64,000 nt of DNA from Denitrobaculum sp965232285 (GTDB taxonomy: Bacteria > Pseudomonadota > Alphaproteobacteria > Kiloniellales > Kiloniellaceae). A program made the position numbers and the translations under genes. Below the pieces are notes generated by a model. It was given only the letters and a program-made list of their open reading frames with translations, was not told where the DNA came from and did not search any database. Of the stretch, positions 46,101 through 53,871 are shown one piece after another (position 1 is the stretch's first letter; each line of letters begins with the position of its first letter). The DNA lies in contig CBDDPL010000004.1 of the NCBI GenBank assembly GCA_965232285.1, positions 4,216,001-4,280,000 of the forward strand. Reading direction: 5' to 3'.

Positions 46101-49100
46101 CCAGATTTCGATCAGAGCCTTCTCAAGCGGCGTTTCCTGCGGGCCGGCCAACGGCTGCCCGGACGAAGCGCCGTCAAGCGCCTGCGCCAGGGCCGCGATG
46201 GTCCGGCATTCGAAAATCTGTTTTGGATGAAGCTGCAGCCCGGCCTTGCGGGCCTGCGCCACAATTTTCAGGCCGATGATGGAATCACCGCCAAGATCGA
46301 AGAAATTGTCGTGCGGAGAGACGCTCGGTCGTCCGAGCGCTTCCGCCCAGAGTCGCATCAGCGTTTCTTCGGTTTCAGATGTCGATTCGACGGCGCCGCT
46401 GTCTTCCCCGTCAGCCGACTCCAGCGGCTCCGGCAACGCCTGCCGATCGACTTTGCCATTGGGGAGTCTCGGCAACTGCGCCAGCGCAACAAACAGGGAC
46501 GGCACCATCGCCTCCTGAAAGTTCCGGATCACTTCGTCGCGCAGCCCGGAAAAGTTCCCGTCCCTTATGTCAGCGGCGTCGAAGGTCTCCGCAGGCACGA
46601 CGTACGCCAGGAGGCGAAGCCCCTGACCATGTGGCGCCGGCCTTGCAACCACCACCGCATCGGACAGTTCGGGACGTTGTCTCAGCCAGGCCTCGATCTC
46701 GCCGGGCTCGACCCGGAAGCCGCGGATCTTGACCTGATCGTCGACGCGTCCGAGAAACGTGATGCGGCCATCGGCCTGCATCCGCGCCCGGTCTCCGGTC
46801 CGGTAAAGCCGGCTGCCATCCGCCGCATAGGGGTCGGGCACGAAACGATCAGCCGTCAGCCCCGCTTGCTTCAGGTATCCGTTTGCGACACCTGCCCCGC
46901 CGATAGCCAGTTCGCCAGCCACCCCAATGGGTGCCGCCGCGAAGTAAGAGTCCAAGACCACAGCCCTACAGCCGTTCAGGGGCTTACCGATGGGTAAGCG
47001 GCCGGCGGTCGCTTCCTGGCCGGCGGCCAGCGTATGAGTCAGGCATCCGACTGTCGTTTCCGTCGGGCCATAGTGATTGATCACACGGCAGCTCGGGGCG
47101 AGTTCGGAAACCTGACGCACCAGGGCGTCGTCGAGCGCTTCACCGCCGAGCACGAGACTGCGACGCGGCAGCAGACGCTCAGGCTTTGCCACTGCCATCA
47201 AGGCGCGCAGATGCGATGGCACAATTTTCAGGCAGTCCACCGGCCTTTCGGCAAAGTGCTGCGCCAAGGCTTCCGGGTCCGCGGCTGTTTCATCGCTCAC
47301 GATGTGCAGTGTCCGGCCGGTCAGAAGCGCACCGAACCATGCCGTATAACCAAGGTCCGTGGCAACCGACGCCAAGGCACAGAGCGACGCTTCACCGGGA
47401 AGCTGCAGCACCTCGGAAACAGCGTTTGCGTAAGAGAGGAGATTGCCCTGACTGACTTCAACCGCCTTCGGCTGACCTGTCGAGCCCGAGGTGTAAATCA
47501 AGTAGGCGGGCAAAGAGGCTTCCGCCGGGGGTGAAGGTAACGGCGCGGTGGCAACCGCAGCATCACTCTCCGCTTCCACCTGGGTAACATCCAGCCACGT
47601 AACCCCTTCAGGCAGGTCCGGCCGCGCACCACTCCCGACCAGAAAGCGCGCACCACTGTTTTCGAGCATCTGGACAAGGCGATTTGCAGGCGCACCCGGA
47701 TCAAGGCAAAGGTAGGCTCCACCGGCCTTCCAGGCCGCCAGCATGGTCACGGCGATCTCTGCACTTCGTGGCAACAACATCGCCAGGGGAGCATCGGCCT
47801 GATATCCCCTGCCCCGGACAAGCCCGGCGAGATGGGTGGCCCGCGCATCGAGCGCCGCATAGCTCCAGTTCTGGTTGCCATCGATAATAGCGAGACGGTC
47901 GGGTGTCGCTCTTACCTGCCGCTCAAAGGCCTGCAGCGCAGTTAGTCCCGGCGTTTTGGCCGCTTCGCCCTCGAGCGGGTAAGAGGCGCTGATTTCGGAA
48001 AGATGCGCAGGCAGGCCGACCTCTAACGCCGACAGTCTTGCATGGGGCGCATCGAGGATAGCGTCCAGAAGCACCTGCAACCCCGCCACCATCTGCTCTG
48101 CCGCATCGCGGCGGAAGAGGTCGCTGTCGTAGCGCCACTGGGCGATCAGATGATCCCCCGCATCCTGCCATCGCAAATTGATCTCGTTTGCGGCGCCGCG
48201 CTGGGTGCCGAAAAACTCCTGCACGACCTGGCGCGCCACCGATGGCCGTTCATGGCGGGGCACGAGCGTCGTCATGTGCCGGAACAGGAGCCCGCGGCCT
48301 TCCTTTTCCGATGCCAGCGCCGAAATACGCGACAAGGGGAAGCGCTGACGCCTCAAGCCCGCCCTAAGTCCCCGAAACGAGGCCTTGGCGAAGGCAGAGA
48401 ACGACGGGTTTCCGCGCAGATCGACCCGCCAGGGAATCGCATTGAGGGTGTAACCAATAAGCTGCTCGAACTCGGCGCCGGAACGCCCCGAAACCGGCGT
48501 TCCGATCAGGAACTGATCCTGGCCGCTGTAGCGATGCAGGAAGACCTGAAATGCCGCCCCGAGCAGTCCGAACAAACTGACACCAAGCTCTTGCGACAGA
48601 GCTTTCAAACGCCCTGTCCTCGCCGCATCAAGTTGGAAGGTCAACTCCTCGCCACGGAAGTTACGGGGTGCTGCTTCATCAATGTCGTTTGCCAGCAGGA
48701 GCGACGGAGGCGCGTCCTTCATCTGATCCCGCCAGAAACGCTCCAACTTCAACCCGTGCGGACTGGCGAGAATACGCCGCTGCTTTTCGAGCCATTGCCA
48801 ATAGAGTCCTGGTTGCCCCGCAGTCAGAGTGTCACCACGCGCAAGCGCCTCGTAAGCGGCGAAAAGGCTCTCGCCGAACAGCTCGAAAGATAGGAAGTCA
48901 CCCGCGATATGATGGATTCCGATACAGAGGAAAACCCTTCGGTCACCGCCTCCATGGTCGACCAGGAAACGCAGCCTGCAGACCTGGCCCCGCTCAAGGG
49001 CGAAGGGCCGATCCGCCTCGGATTCCAGCCAGGCCAGGACCTGCTCATCCGACCAGCCGCTCACCTTCGAAACGGTCATATCCGGAATGACAGCGTCGGG

Positions 49101-49337
49101 TGCGAACATCCGCAAACCGCGCTCGTCCTCGGCATAGCCGCAGAACAGTGATTCCTGGCCCAGGACGATGTGTGAAAAGGCCTCGCGGAACTTCGACAGA
49201 TCGATGTCGCTTCGGAGTTCAGCCGCATAGGCCATGTTGTAGGCCGGACTGTCGGGCGCGAGCCTGTAGAAGGTCCATAGCGACCGCTGTCCATCACCGG
49301 CCGGCTGGCCGTCCGAGGTCTGGGAATAGCCCTGCAT
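40134..49337 (-). CDS. NRPS A: C-A-PCP-PCP-C-A-PCP-C-TauD, predicted Asp and Dab
   Basis: 3067 residues; ATG at 49337 (GGAGATATCA before it). Condensation about 15-440 (HHIAGDF at 142). Adenylation 1 about 465-970, code by eye D-L-T-K-V-G-H-V-G-K (Asp). Two carriers in a row, Ser 1019 and Ser 1101, both LGGDSI. Condensation 2 about 1190-1610 (HHLIVDG at 1326). Adenylation 2 about 1640-2145, code D-I-W-E-L-T-A-D-D-K, which I recall as Dab-type and which fits the diaminobutyrate aminotransferase in the cluster. Carrier 3, Ser 2186 (GGHSL). Condensation 3 about 2240-2685 (HHLVADG at 2378). A fused TauD-type Fe(II)/2-oxoglutarate oxygenase about 2735-3060 (H2834-x-E2836, H3028, R3037) is a probable aspartate beta-hydroxylase. 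First NRPS of the leftward operon. Confidence 0.93.
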   Translation of the reverse strand: MQGYSQTSDGQPAGDGQRSLWTFYRLAPDSPAYNMAYAAELRSDIDLSKFREAFSHIVLGQESLFCGYAEDERGLRMFAPDAVIPDMTVSKVSGWSDEQVLAWLESEADRPFALERGQVCRLRFLVDHGGGDRRVFLCIGIHHIAGDFLSFELFGESLFAAYEALARGDTLTAGQPGLYWQWLEKQRRILASPHGLKLERFWRDQMKDAPPSLLLANDIDEAAPRNFRGEELTFQLDAARTGRLKALSQELGVSLFGLLGAAFQVFLHRYSGQDQFLIGTPVSGRSGAEFEQLIGYTLNAIPWRVDLRGNPSFSAFAKASFRGLRAGLRRQRFPLSRISALASEKEGRGLLFRHMTTLVPRHERPSVARQVVQEFFGTQRGAANEINLRWQDAGDHLIAQWRYDSDLFRRDAAEQMVAGLQVLLDAILDAPHARLSALEVGLPAHLSEISASYPLEGEAAKTPGLTALQAFERQVRATPDRLAIIDGNQNWSYAALDARATHLAGLVRGRGYQADAPLAMLLPRSAEIAVTMLAAWKAGGAYLCLDPGAPANRLVQMLENSGARFLVGSGARPDLPEGVTWLDVTQVEAESDAAVATAPLPSPPAEASLPAYLIYTSGSTGQPKAVEVSQGNLLSYANAVSEVLQLPGEASLCALASVATDLGYTAWFGALLTGRTLHIVSDETAADPEALAQHFAERPVDCLKIVPSHLRALMAVAKPERLLPRRSLVLGGEALDDALVRQVSELAPSCRVINHYGPTETTVGCLTHTLAAGQEATAGRLPIGKPLNGCRAVVLDSYFAAAPIGVAGELAIGGAGVANGYLKQAGLTADRFVPDPYAADGSRLYRTGDRARMQADGRITFLGRVDDQVKIRGFRVEPGEIEAWLRQRPELSDAVVVARPAPHGQGLRLLAYVVPAETFDAADIRDGNFSGLRDEVIRNFQEAMVPSLFVALAQLPRLPNGKVDRQALPEPLESADGEDSGAVESTSETEETLMRLWAEALGRPSVSPHDNFFDLGGDSIIGLKIVAQARKAGLQLHPKQIFECRTIAALAQALDGASSGQPLAGPQETPLEKALIEIWKEVLKRDAVDRSADFFELGGDSILALQATAKGQAQGVRVTPKAIFEHRTIAALAAALTSELSSSSQVPKQPAEKAEDQLPDEESVALEPFASSGMTASELEAFLADNDDLDDIYPLSPLQQGLLFHSLLDAESGSYVNQLVVEASGVFEPRRFAEAWQSAIDSHPILRTTFQWEGFEAPLQCVRRSAPLPVSMLDWRDLDEDGRLAALQAFCANDRMVGFSLTRPPLMRLAVARVGADSWWLIWSRHHLIVDGWCSAMLLDEVLERYKAAVSGETPQLPKRPAYRSYIDWLSGQDQSRSEAFWQGQLRDFEAPVTLPFLREAKPGAIEPIKQRLVFDEDMTGRLREAAQERKITLNTLLQAAWGLVLSGVSGREDVVFGVTSAGRPPEMIGAEQILGVFINTLPLRVRPAAMLSLDDYLAGVQSDNLALREFEYASLSDIQSQSGVGTALFDTIMVFQNLAMIGERRRDLEGLSFRQLENIEQTHYGVTLEVMPEAAMIIEFTADRRRISEQNLARLAGFLETALKGLADTGKARVGDVDLLGGGEQQAIREWGWQPADYDLSSDWVERVATQVQRHPHRVVARCGDNTLSYRDLWQNSGELACGLRAKGIGPDSMVALLFPRGLELFTMMVAVLRAGGAWLPLDPAHPPVRWSQVLEQAADPLVVCDMAMRARLAETGRAEVVTCADLLELRKQADLPELRAEGDQLAYVIFTSGSTGAPKGAMVTRDGMLNNMLAKVTPLGLSEGDVIAQTASTSFDISVWQTLTAPLVGGCVEIIPDEVVRDPEALLELLQTCRISLFEPVPSLLQALLDAQGSDIRPLPALRWVLPTGEALPPACARSWFGAYPDIPLMNAYGPAECADDVAFHPLHAVPEAGESVPIGRPTANAELYILDAKRDLTPIGVVGEIAVGGVGVGRGYLADPKRTAASFVPNPWGAPGSRLYLTGDLGRWREEGTIEFAGRSDFQVKLRGYRIELGEIEAVLEDQSCVKRALVTVRAVGDAEQLVAYWQSHSDSQAEQEKRLADALSARLPSYMLPQFWVRVEHWPLNANGKVDLRALPEPQLCPGNAAAPESETERYLASLWQELLPGVQLGLDSDFFASGGHSLLAMKLLARLRRDGHSNLSMRSVFDAPTIRAFAQVLEQAKGSTAQNEPPLVPVERTELMPLSLAQQRLWLVERLSAAGTAAYNMTATLRLRGTLKVAALQQSLEALIERHEVLRTGYPEVDGEPCAVVMTNTALEIAVTDLSPLSRDARAAAIADLEQVNARTTFDISQAPLLRARLLKLDAEEHLLLFAMHHLVADGWSVGIMIDELAALYRDAVNRHADSRHSLASVLPDLPLQYSDYAVWQRKLLSGARLDSELDYWRGQLEGAPPVVDLPFDRPRSETASHLGDVVRFEVPAELLRRAEDFAQSQGATSFMVLLAAFQMLLHRLTGEQDLVVGTDTAGRDRNELEGLIGFFVNVLPLRSRIETDTLFADLVKLTRQTTLDAFEHDALPFDRIVEAVGTPRDRRFNPLVQSLFVLQNVPGGQFDLPGLEVELLPQRDRYSKFDMALFLEPRGGMLAGEWVFATALFEAATIQGFAESWLALLTEALDAPQTPVSQFVLPSRQEAVPMDQKVRMSAKLAKLKKVTQRVNRPVASKPVPSSLPYNSVRTSFLQPQASFPIILEPSVADLDPVGWARENRALVETLLCRHAGILFRNFSILTPLDFESFAEAMQPGLFGSYGDLPKKEGGKNIYRSTPYPERQMILYHNESSHLERWPRKQWFFCELAAPVGGATPIVDCREMLKRLPAELVEEFERKQLKYIRTFTKRLDVGWRDFFKTDDKSEVEARCRAGGIEYHWLDDETLQTRTLCPAVIRHPVTLERSFFNQVQLHHIACLEAEVRSDLLDMVGLDRMPRQVVFGDDSPIPDATMATIGEAYEACAVRFSWQPGDVVMLDNMLAAHARDPFEGPRKIAVAMGDMVERSDILAGGQVAVLEPMLQE

Positions 49338-49356
49338 TGATATCTCCGCGACTCGG

Positions 49357-50403
49357 CTAAGCGATTTCCGCCTGGCTGGGAGCAGGCTCAGCCATGGCCA
49401 CGATGACCTTGCGGTTTCCCTTAAAGCTCGATCGGCCGTGCGCCATGAGCATGTTGTCGAGCATCAGTATGTCGCCCTTATGCCAGGGGAACTTGATCGT
49501 GCAGTCATCGAGCACCGCGCGGATGTGATTGAGCGCTTCCTCTTCAATGGGGCTGCCGTCACCGTAGTAAACGTTGCGCGGAAGATTGATCTCTCCGCCC
49601 ACGACGGACAGAAGCGTCTCGCGCAGTTCAGACGCCATGTTCGAGGCATGGAAGAGATGCGCCTGATTGAACCAGACCATTTCTCTGCTTCTCGGGTGCC
49701 GCGCCACTGCCTGACAGATCTGTCTTGTCCGCAGTTCGCCATCAGCCTTCCATTCGAAAGCGATATCCCATTGTCTGCAGAACTTCTCCACGTGACTGGG
49801 GTCGTCGGTGTTGAACGCCCGCTGCCAGGGGAGATCCAGGCCGTTGCCGTAGTTGCGCACATACATCAGTCGGCGCGTGGCGAAACGCTCACGTATCTCG
49901 GGATCAAGGCTTGCGTAGATCCTGCGGCTGTCCGCAATCGGCGTCTCGCCGCCCTCATCGCTCGGCTGAATACAATGAAACCAGATCTTCATAGGCCAGT
50001 GCAGCGTATACGACTGCTCGTTGTGCAGCGGTATGATCTGGTGGGCCGGATACTCCGTCGAGGTATAGACACCCTTATCGACCTGAGAACGAGGTGTCGA
50101 GCCGAACTCATAGCTCAACAAGGGATCACCGAACGACTCCGCGAAGCGCTGGAACGGCGCCTCCCCCAGTAGTTCGAATCCACGAAACAGCAATGCACCT
50201 GCTGCGGGAAGGTGCTCCCGCACGACAGCGTGAACAGAAGGCAGGCCGTCCTCCCAGCGCTGCCCGGGAGACGGGTAGACGACAAGCGGAGAACCAGATG
50301 CGGGCAAAAGCCGGCACACCTTCAGAGAATCAGGAAGGATTGCGTGATCCACCAAATTCATTCCTATTTTAGCTTGTATTTCTACGGAAACTTCGCCATT
50401 CAT
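49357..50403 (-). CDS. SyrP-like Fe(II)/2-oxoglutarate dioxygenase, probable aspartate beta-hydroxylase
   Basis: Free-standing TauD/TfdA-family oxygenase, about 348 residues. The iron ligands are visible as H-x-E in IPLHNEQSY (about 127-129) and a distal His in LDNMLMAHGRSSFKGNRK, whose Arg binds 2-oxoglutarate. It resembles SyrP, which hydroxylates carrier-bound aspartate at C-beta. First gene of the leftward operon, 19 bases before NRPS A. The start is uncertain: ATG at 50403 is used, but GTG at 50418 and ATG at 50361 are possible and none has a strong Shine-Dalgarno. It is a second hydroxylase beside the one fused to NRPS A, matching two predicted Asp modules. Confidence 0.87.
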   Translation of the reverse strand: MNGEVSVEIQAKIGMNLVDHAILPDSLKVCRLLPASGSPLVVYPSPGQRWEDGLPSVHAVVREHLPAAGALLFRGFELLGEAPFQRFAESFGDPLLSYEFGSTPRSQVDKGVYTSTEYPAHQIIPLHNEQSYTLHWPMKIWFHCIQPSDEGGETPIADSRRIYASLDPEIRERFATRRLMYVRNYGNGLDLPWQRAFNTDDPSHVEKFCRQWDIAFEWKADGELRTRQICQAVARHPRSREMVWFNQAHLFHASNMASELRETLLSVVGGEINLPRNVYYGDGSPIEEEALNHIRAVLDDCTIKFPWHKGDILMLDNMLMAHGRSSFKGNRKVIVAMAEPAPSQAEIA

Positions 50404-50443
50404 TCGGCTGCGGGGCACAGCCTATATCGAATAGATTTAACTT

Positions 50444-50462
50444 GCAAATGAGAATCATTATC
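50444..50462. promoter_or_regulatory. Fur box in the divergent siderophore promoter region
   Basis: GCAAATGAGAATCATTATC matches the 19-base Fur consensus at 16 positions, and the next bases (GATAAG) extend the AT-rich pattern. It covers the -10 element of the leftward promoter and is about 160 bases before mbtH, so one site may serve both operons. Confidence 0.7.
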
Positions 50463-50485
50463 GATAAGAATTTTTTTATAAGCAA
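50457..50485 (-). promoter_or_regulatory. Leftward promoter of the NRPS operon
   Basis: On the minus strand, TTGCTT (50485-50480) and GATAAT (50462-50457) are 17 bases apart. Transcription would start near 50450, giving a short leader to the dioxygenase start. The Fur box overlaps the -10. A matching rightward promoter was not confidently found. Confidence 0.6.
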
Positions 50486-50611
50486 TTAGTTAGCCTGTTT
50501 TTTGTCACAGAAGAGTCTCAAAAAAGCTCTCTGAGAGTCCGCAGTTTTAACCTTAAATCTCACGTAAAAGACGAATCGTTTGCTTACATATTAAATTGGA
50601 GGCTCACAAAC

Positions 50612-50827
50612 ATGTTATGGGATAGTCCTGAAACAGAATTTCACGTTGTTATCAACCATGAGGAGCAATATTCGATCTGGCCGAACTACAAAGAAATTCC
50701 TGAGGGCTGGCGCACAACTGGATTTACAGGACGGAAGGAAGCCTGCCTGTCACACATCGATAGCGTGTGGACAGACATGCGCCCGTTAAGCCTTCGGCAG
50801 TCAATGCAAGAACGGGCTGGAAGCTAG
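50612..50827 (+). CDS. mbtH: MbtH-like protein
   Basis: 71-residue NRPS partner that binds adenylation domains and helps them fold or work. The family pattern is complete: an N-terminal W-SPE-EFHVVINHEEQYSIWP, then P-GW, and L-HID-VWTDMRPLSLR. The ATG at 50612 has GGAGG upstream. It is the first gene of the rightward operon and probably serves one or more of the four synthetases, as the only MbtH in the window. Confidence 0.96.
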   Translation: MLWDSPETEFHVVINHEEQYSIWPNYKEIPEGWRTTGFTGRKEACLSHIDSVWTDMRPLSLRQSMQERAGS

Positions 50828-51625
50828 TTGAGCAAAACCATGACTGACGCGCGATTCTCCTTTCAGATGATCCAGTCCAAGCGGGAAAGTAGGCTTCCGC
50901 GGCGTCTGCTTTGCTTTCCCTACGCCGGCGCCGGTCACAGCCCGTACAACTTTTGGTCGCGCGATTTACTGGACGGCATGGATACAGCATTTGTAAAGCT
51001 GTCCAATAGCAGCAGCAGTCCGAATGAGCCGCCATTACCATCAATTCAAAGCCTGGCGGATCGTATCGCGCATTCGATTGTGCGAAGCGCGAGTCAAATC
51101 GCGGAGCATGATCTGGCACTCTACGGACACAGTATGGGCGCCCTGCTCGCGTTCGAAACAGCCCGCGCGCTTCAGGTAAAGCATGGACTTGAAGTCACGG
51201 CGCTCTTTGTTTCGGGTTGCGCCGCACCTTCCACACCGCGCCAAGTTCGCCTGTCGGGTTTATCTGACGAAGCCCTGCTGGCCGCAATCGCATCGATGGA
51301 CGGCATGCCGGCCGAGATTCGTCAAGACCCGGAACTCGTCAACGTCTTTCTGCCGGCCATTCGCGCCGACATCGCTGTCTGTGAAGCCTACGACTACACA
51401 CCCGCGCCCCGGCTGACTTGTCCGGTCACGGTGTTCGCAGGCACGTCAGACGACTACGTGCCCCTGCCTCTGCTCGACGGCTGGGCACAGGAAACCACAA
51501 ACAGCAGCCGGACTCTGGTTTATCCAGGCGGGCATTTTTTTATCATCGAACATCAAGCCGCCATTCTGCGCCTGCTGAAAGCAAGTCTGGGATCACCACT
51601 GGAGTTGCTTGATGCTATCGCCTGA
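50828..51625 (+). CDS. Type II (editing) thioesterase
   Basis: Alpha/beta-hydrolase of 265 residues, GrsT/TesA family. It has the N-terminal LLCFPYAGAGHSPYNFW, the nucleophile in YGHSMGALLAFE (near residue 102), an acid Asp in FAGTSDDYVP, and the His in YPGGHFFI. It removes wrong or stalled groups from carrier domains. The start is TTG at 50828 directly after the mbtH stop with GGAAG upstream; ATG at 50840 is an alternative. No synthetase here carries a C-terminal thioesterase, so this protein may also matter for release, though editing is the usual role. Confidence 0.9.
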   Translation: MSKTMTDARFSFQMIQSKRESRLPRRLLCFPYAGAGHSPYNFWSRDLLDGMDTAFVKLSNSSSSPNEPPLPSIQSLADRIAHSIVRSASQIAEHDLALYGHSMGALLAFETARALQVKHGLEVTALFVSGCAAPSTPRQVRLSGLSDEALLAAIASMDGMPAEIRQDPELVNVFLPAIRADIAVCEAYDYTPAPRLTCPVTVFAGTSDDYVPLPLLDGWAQETTNSSRTLVYPGGHFFIIEHQAAILRLLKASLGSPLELLDAIA

Positions 51626-52421
51626 CAGCCCTGTTCTCCGCAAGGGAGACATTCATGTGTGGCAGGTAAGTCTCGCAGCCCAGGCGCCCGCCTGGGATCA
51701 AACGCTGCTGTCCGTCTCTGAAGCCGGTCGCGCCCGAGGCTTTCACTGCGCGCACGCCCGAAAGACCTACGTGGAGACCCGCGGCGCACTTCGGATCATC
51801 CTTTCCGGCTATCTCGGCATGGCGGCGCGTGATGTGAACATCCGCTCGACGCCTTTCGGCAAGCCCTTCCTTCCCGAACAGGCCGGAATACTGGATTTCA
51901 ACGTCACTCATAGCGGCGACATGGCCCTGATCGCCGTTGCCCGTGGCGCCGTCGGAATTGACCTGGAGCGGGTCGACCCGGACTTTGAGTGGAGTGACGC
52001 GGCGGGCGTTGCATGCGGAGCAAGCGAGCGAACGCACCTCATGACATCTCCTTTTGCACTGCCGCGGCAGGCATTTTACGCACACTGGACGGCGAAAGAG
52101 GCCTATCTCAAAGCCCGCGGCACCGGCATGGCTGTGCCGCCCGATGCTGTAGTCGTACGCTGGAATGACACGACTTCAGCGAACTTGACCGTCGAAGCCC
52201 CCTACACCGACTTCCAGCCATGGACGCTGCACCGCCTGCCGGTCGGCGCCCCATATTTCGCGATGCTCGCCACGAGGCTGACAGCACCGCGGATCAAGTC
52301 CTTTCAGTTCAGTCCGACAGACGAAACGAGCCCATCTGCAAACGATCGAGGCTGCCAGCCGATTTTGGCTGACGACCCGACCAACCGGGACAGGCATGAT
52401 GACCACTTCCTTCACTCTTGA
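51612..52421 (+). CDS. Sfp-type 4'-phosphopantetheinyl transferase
   Basis: Transfers phosphopantetheine from CoA to the carrier Ser residues of the synthetases. The family motifs are present: FNVTHSGDMALIAV, VGIDLERVDP (Mg-binding D-x-E), and the WTAKEAYLKARGTG helix. The ATG at 51612 has GGAG upstream and overlaps the end of the thioesterase gene. At 269 residues it is a little longer than Sfp; the last ~40 residues are polar, overlap the next gene's start by 26 bases and are probably not part of the fold. It has five NRPS carriers in protein A, B and C and one in D to load. Confidence 0.92.
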   Translation: MLSPDSPVLRKGDIHVWQVSLAAQAPAWDQTLLSVSEAGRARGFHCAHARKTYVETRGALRIILSGYLGMAARDVNIRSTPFGKPFLPEQAGILDFNVTHSGDMALIAVARGAVGIDLERVDPDFEWSDAAGVACGASERTHLMTSPFALPRQAFYAHWTAKEAYLKARGTGMAVPPDAVVVRWNDTTSANLTVEAPYTDFQPWTLHRLPVGAPYFAMLATRLTAPRIKSFQFSPTDETSPSANDRGCQPILADDPTNRDRHDDHFLHS

Positions 52422-53871
52422 TAAGCCGACTCTCTTCAGCCTGGAGCAATTCCGCCGACAGGCACCGATTCGCTTGCTCGACAACGCCATTTTGCAACGG
52501 CAGGCAGTCAGGGAATCAAACGCCAGATCTTACCCGCGCCGCATTCCACTCGTCTTGGATCAGGCGCAGGGGATCTACGTCCGGGACACCGCCGGTCAAA
52601 TTTTCATCGATTGCCTCGCCGGTGCGGGCACTCTCGCCCTGGGTCACAACCACCCTGTCATCGTCGAGGCCCTGCGCCGGACGCTCGACTCTGGCCTTCC
52701 GCTGCACACGCTTGACCTGACGACCAGGGTCAAAGACCGCTTTGTGGAAGACCTCTTCGCAATGCTCCCTTCCGGTTTCTCGGAGCGCGCCCGCATTCAA
52801 TTCTGCGGCCCGACCGGTGCCGATGCGATAGAGGCCGCCCTGAAGCTGGTGAAGACGGCAAGCGGTCGCAGTTCCGTCATGAGTTTCTCCGGTGGCTATC
52901 ACGGCATGACGCATGCGACGCTCGCAATGATGGGCAATCTTGGGCCGAAGGCGGCACTGGGTTCACTGGGTAGTGACGTGCACTTTCTTCCCTTCCCCTA
53001 CGATTACCGCTGCCCCTTCGGCCTGGGGGGTGATGCCGGTATCGATGCCGGTCTCCATTACCTCGAACAGATACTGACCGATCCGGAATCCGGCATTCTG
53101 CCGCCGGCGGCCATCGTGGTCGAAGCCGTGCAAGGGGAAGGTGGTGTGGTTCCGGCGCCGAAACGCTGGCTGAAAGAACTGCGCCGGATAACACGGGAGC
53201 ATGGAATTGCCCTGATCCTCGATGAAATCCAGACCGGCTTTGCGCGGACTGGTAAAGCTTTCGCCTTTCAGCACACCGACATCGAACCGGACGTCATCGT
53301 ACTCTCGAAGGCCATCGGCGGTGGCCTGCCGCTCTCGGTCGTCGTCTACGACAAAGCTCTGGACAGTTGGGAACCCGGTGCGCACGCCGGAACCTTCCGC
53401 GGAAACCAGCTCGCAATGGCCGCGGGCATCGAAACCCTGCGCTATCTCAAGGAACAGCAGATCAGTGACCACGCGGCGGAGATGGGCGCACGCCTGACCC
53501 GACATCTCACCGAACTGCAAAAAGATCACGGCTGTTTGGGCGACGTGCGCGGCCCGGGTCTGATGATCGGCGTCGAGATCGTTGACGATCAGGCGATGTC
53601 GAATGGGCATTTTGCACCGCCCGCGAATCCGGCCTTGGCGAAGTCCCTGCAGCGCCACTGCCTAGAAAACGGCCTCATTCTGGAATTGGGCGGACGTCAT
53701 GGATGCGTCGTACGGTTTCTGCCGCCGCTCGTTATCGAGGCAGACGAAATCGATCAGGTGGCGGAATCATTTCGCCGGGGCCTACAGGCGGCGCTTACCG
53801 AACGGCACAGCCTGAAACAGGAAATGCCAGATCCGGCACACCCGGTCCAAACACACAAGGAAATGGCTTGA
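52396..53871 (+). CDS. Diaminobutyrate--2-oxoglutarate aminotransferase
   Basis: Class III PLP-dependent aminotransferase, 491 residues, similar to PvdH/RhbA/EctB-type enzymes that make L-2,4-diaminobutyrate from aspartate semialdehyde. Motifs: DCLAGAGTLALGHNHP, FSGGYHGMTHA, VVEAVQGEGGV, LILDEIQTGFARTG, and the PLP Lys in VLSKAIGGGLPLSV. HAGTFRGNQLAMAAG is the usual end-of-site block. In a siderophore operon it supplies Dab as a building block, matching the Dab-type code of NRPS A adenylation domain 2. A polar C-terminal tail of about 20 residues follows the fold. Confidence 0.92.
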   Translation: MMTTSFTLDKPTLFSLEQFRRQAPIRLLDNAILQRQAVRESNARSYPRRIPLVLDQAQGIYVRDTAGQIFIDCLAGAGTLALGHNHPVIVEALRRTLDSGLPLHTLDLTTRVKDRFVEDLFAMLPSGFSERARIQFCGPTGADAIEAALKLVKTASGRSSVMSFSGGYHGMTHATLAMMGNLGPKAALGSLGSDVHFLPFPYDYRCPFGLGGDAGIDAGLHYLEQILTDPESGILPPAAIVVEAVQGEGGVVPAPKRWLKELRRITREHGIALILDEIQTGFARTGKAFAFQHTDIEPDVIVLSKAIGGGLPLSVVVYDKALDSWEPGAHAGTFRGNQLAMAAGIETLRYLKEQQISDHAAEMGARLTRHLTELQKDHGCLGDVRGPGLMIGVEIVDDQAMSNGHFAPPANPALAKSLQRHCLENGLILELGGRHGCVVRFLPPLVIEADEIDQVAESFRRGLQAALTERHSLKQEMPDPAHPVQTHKEMA

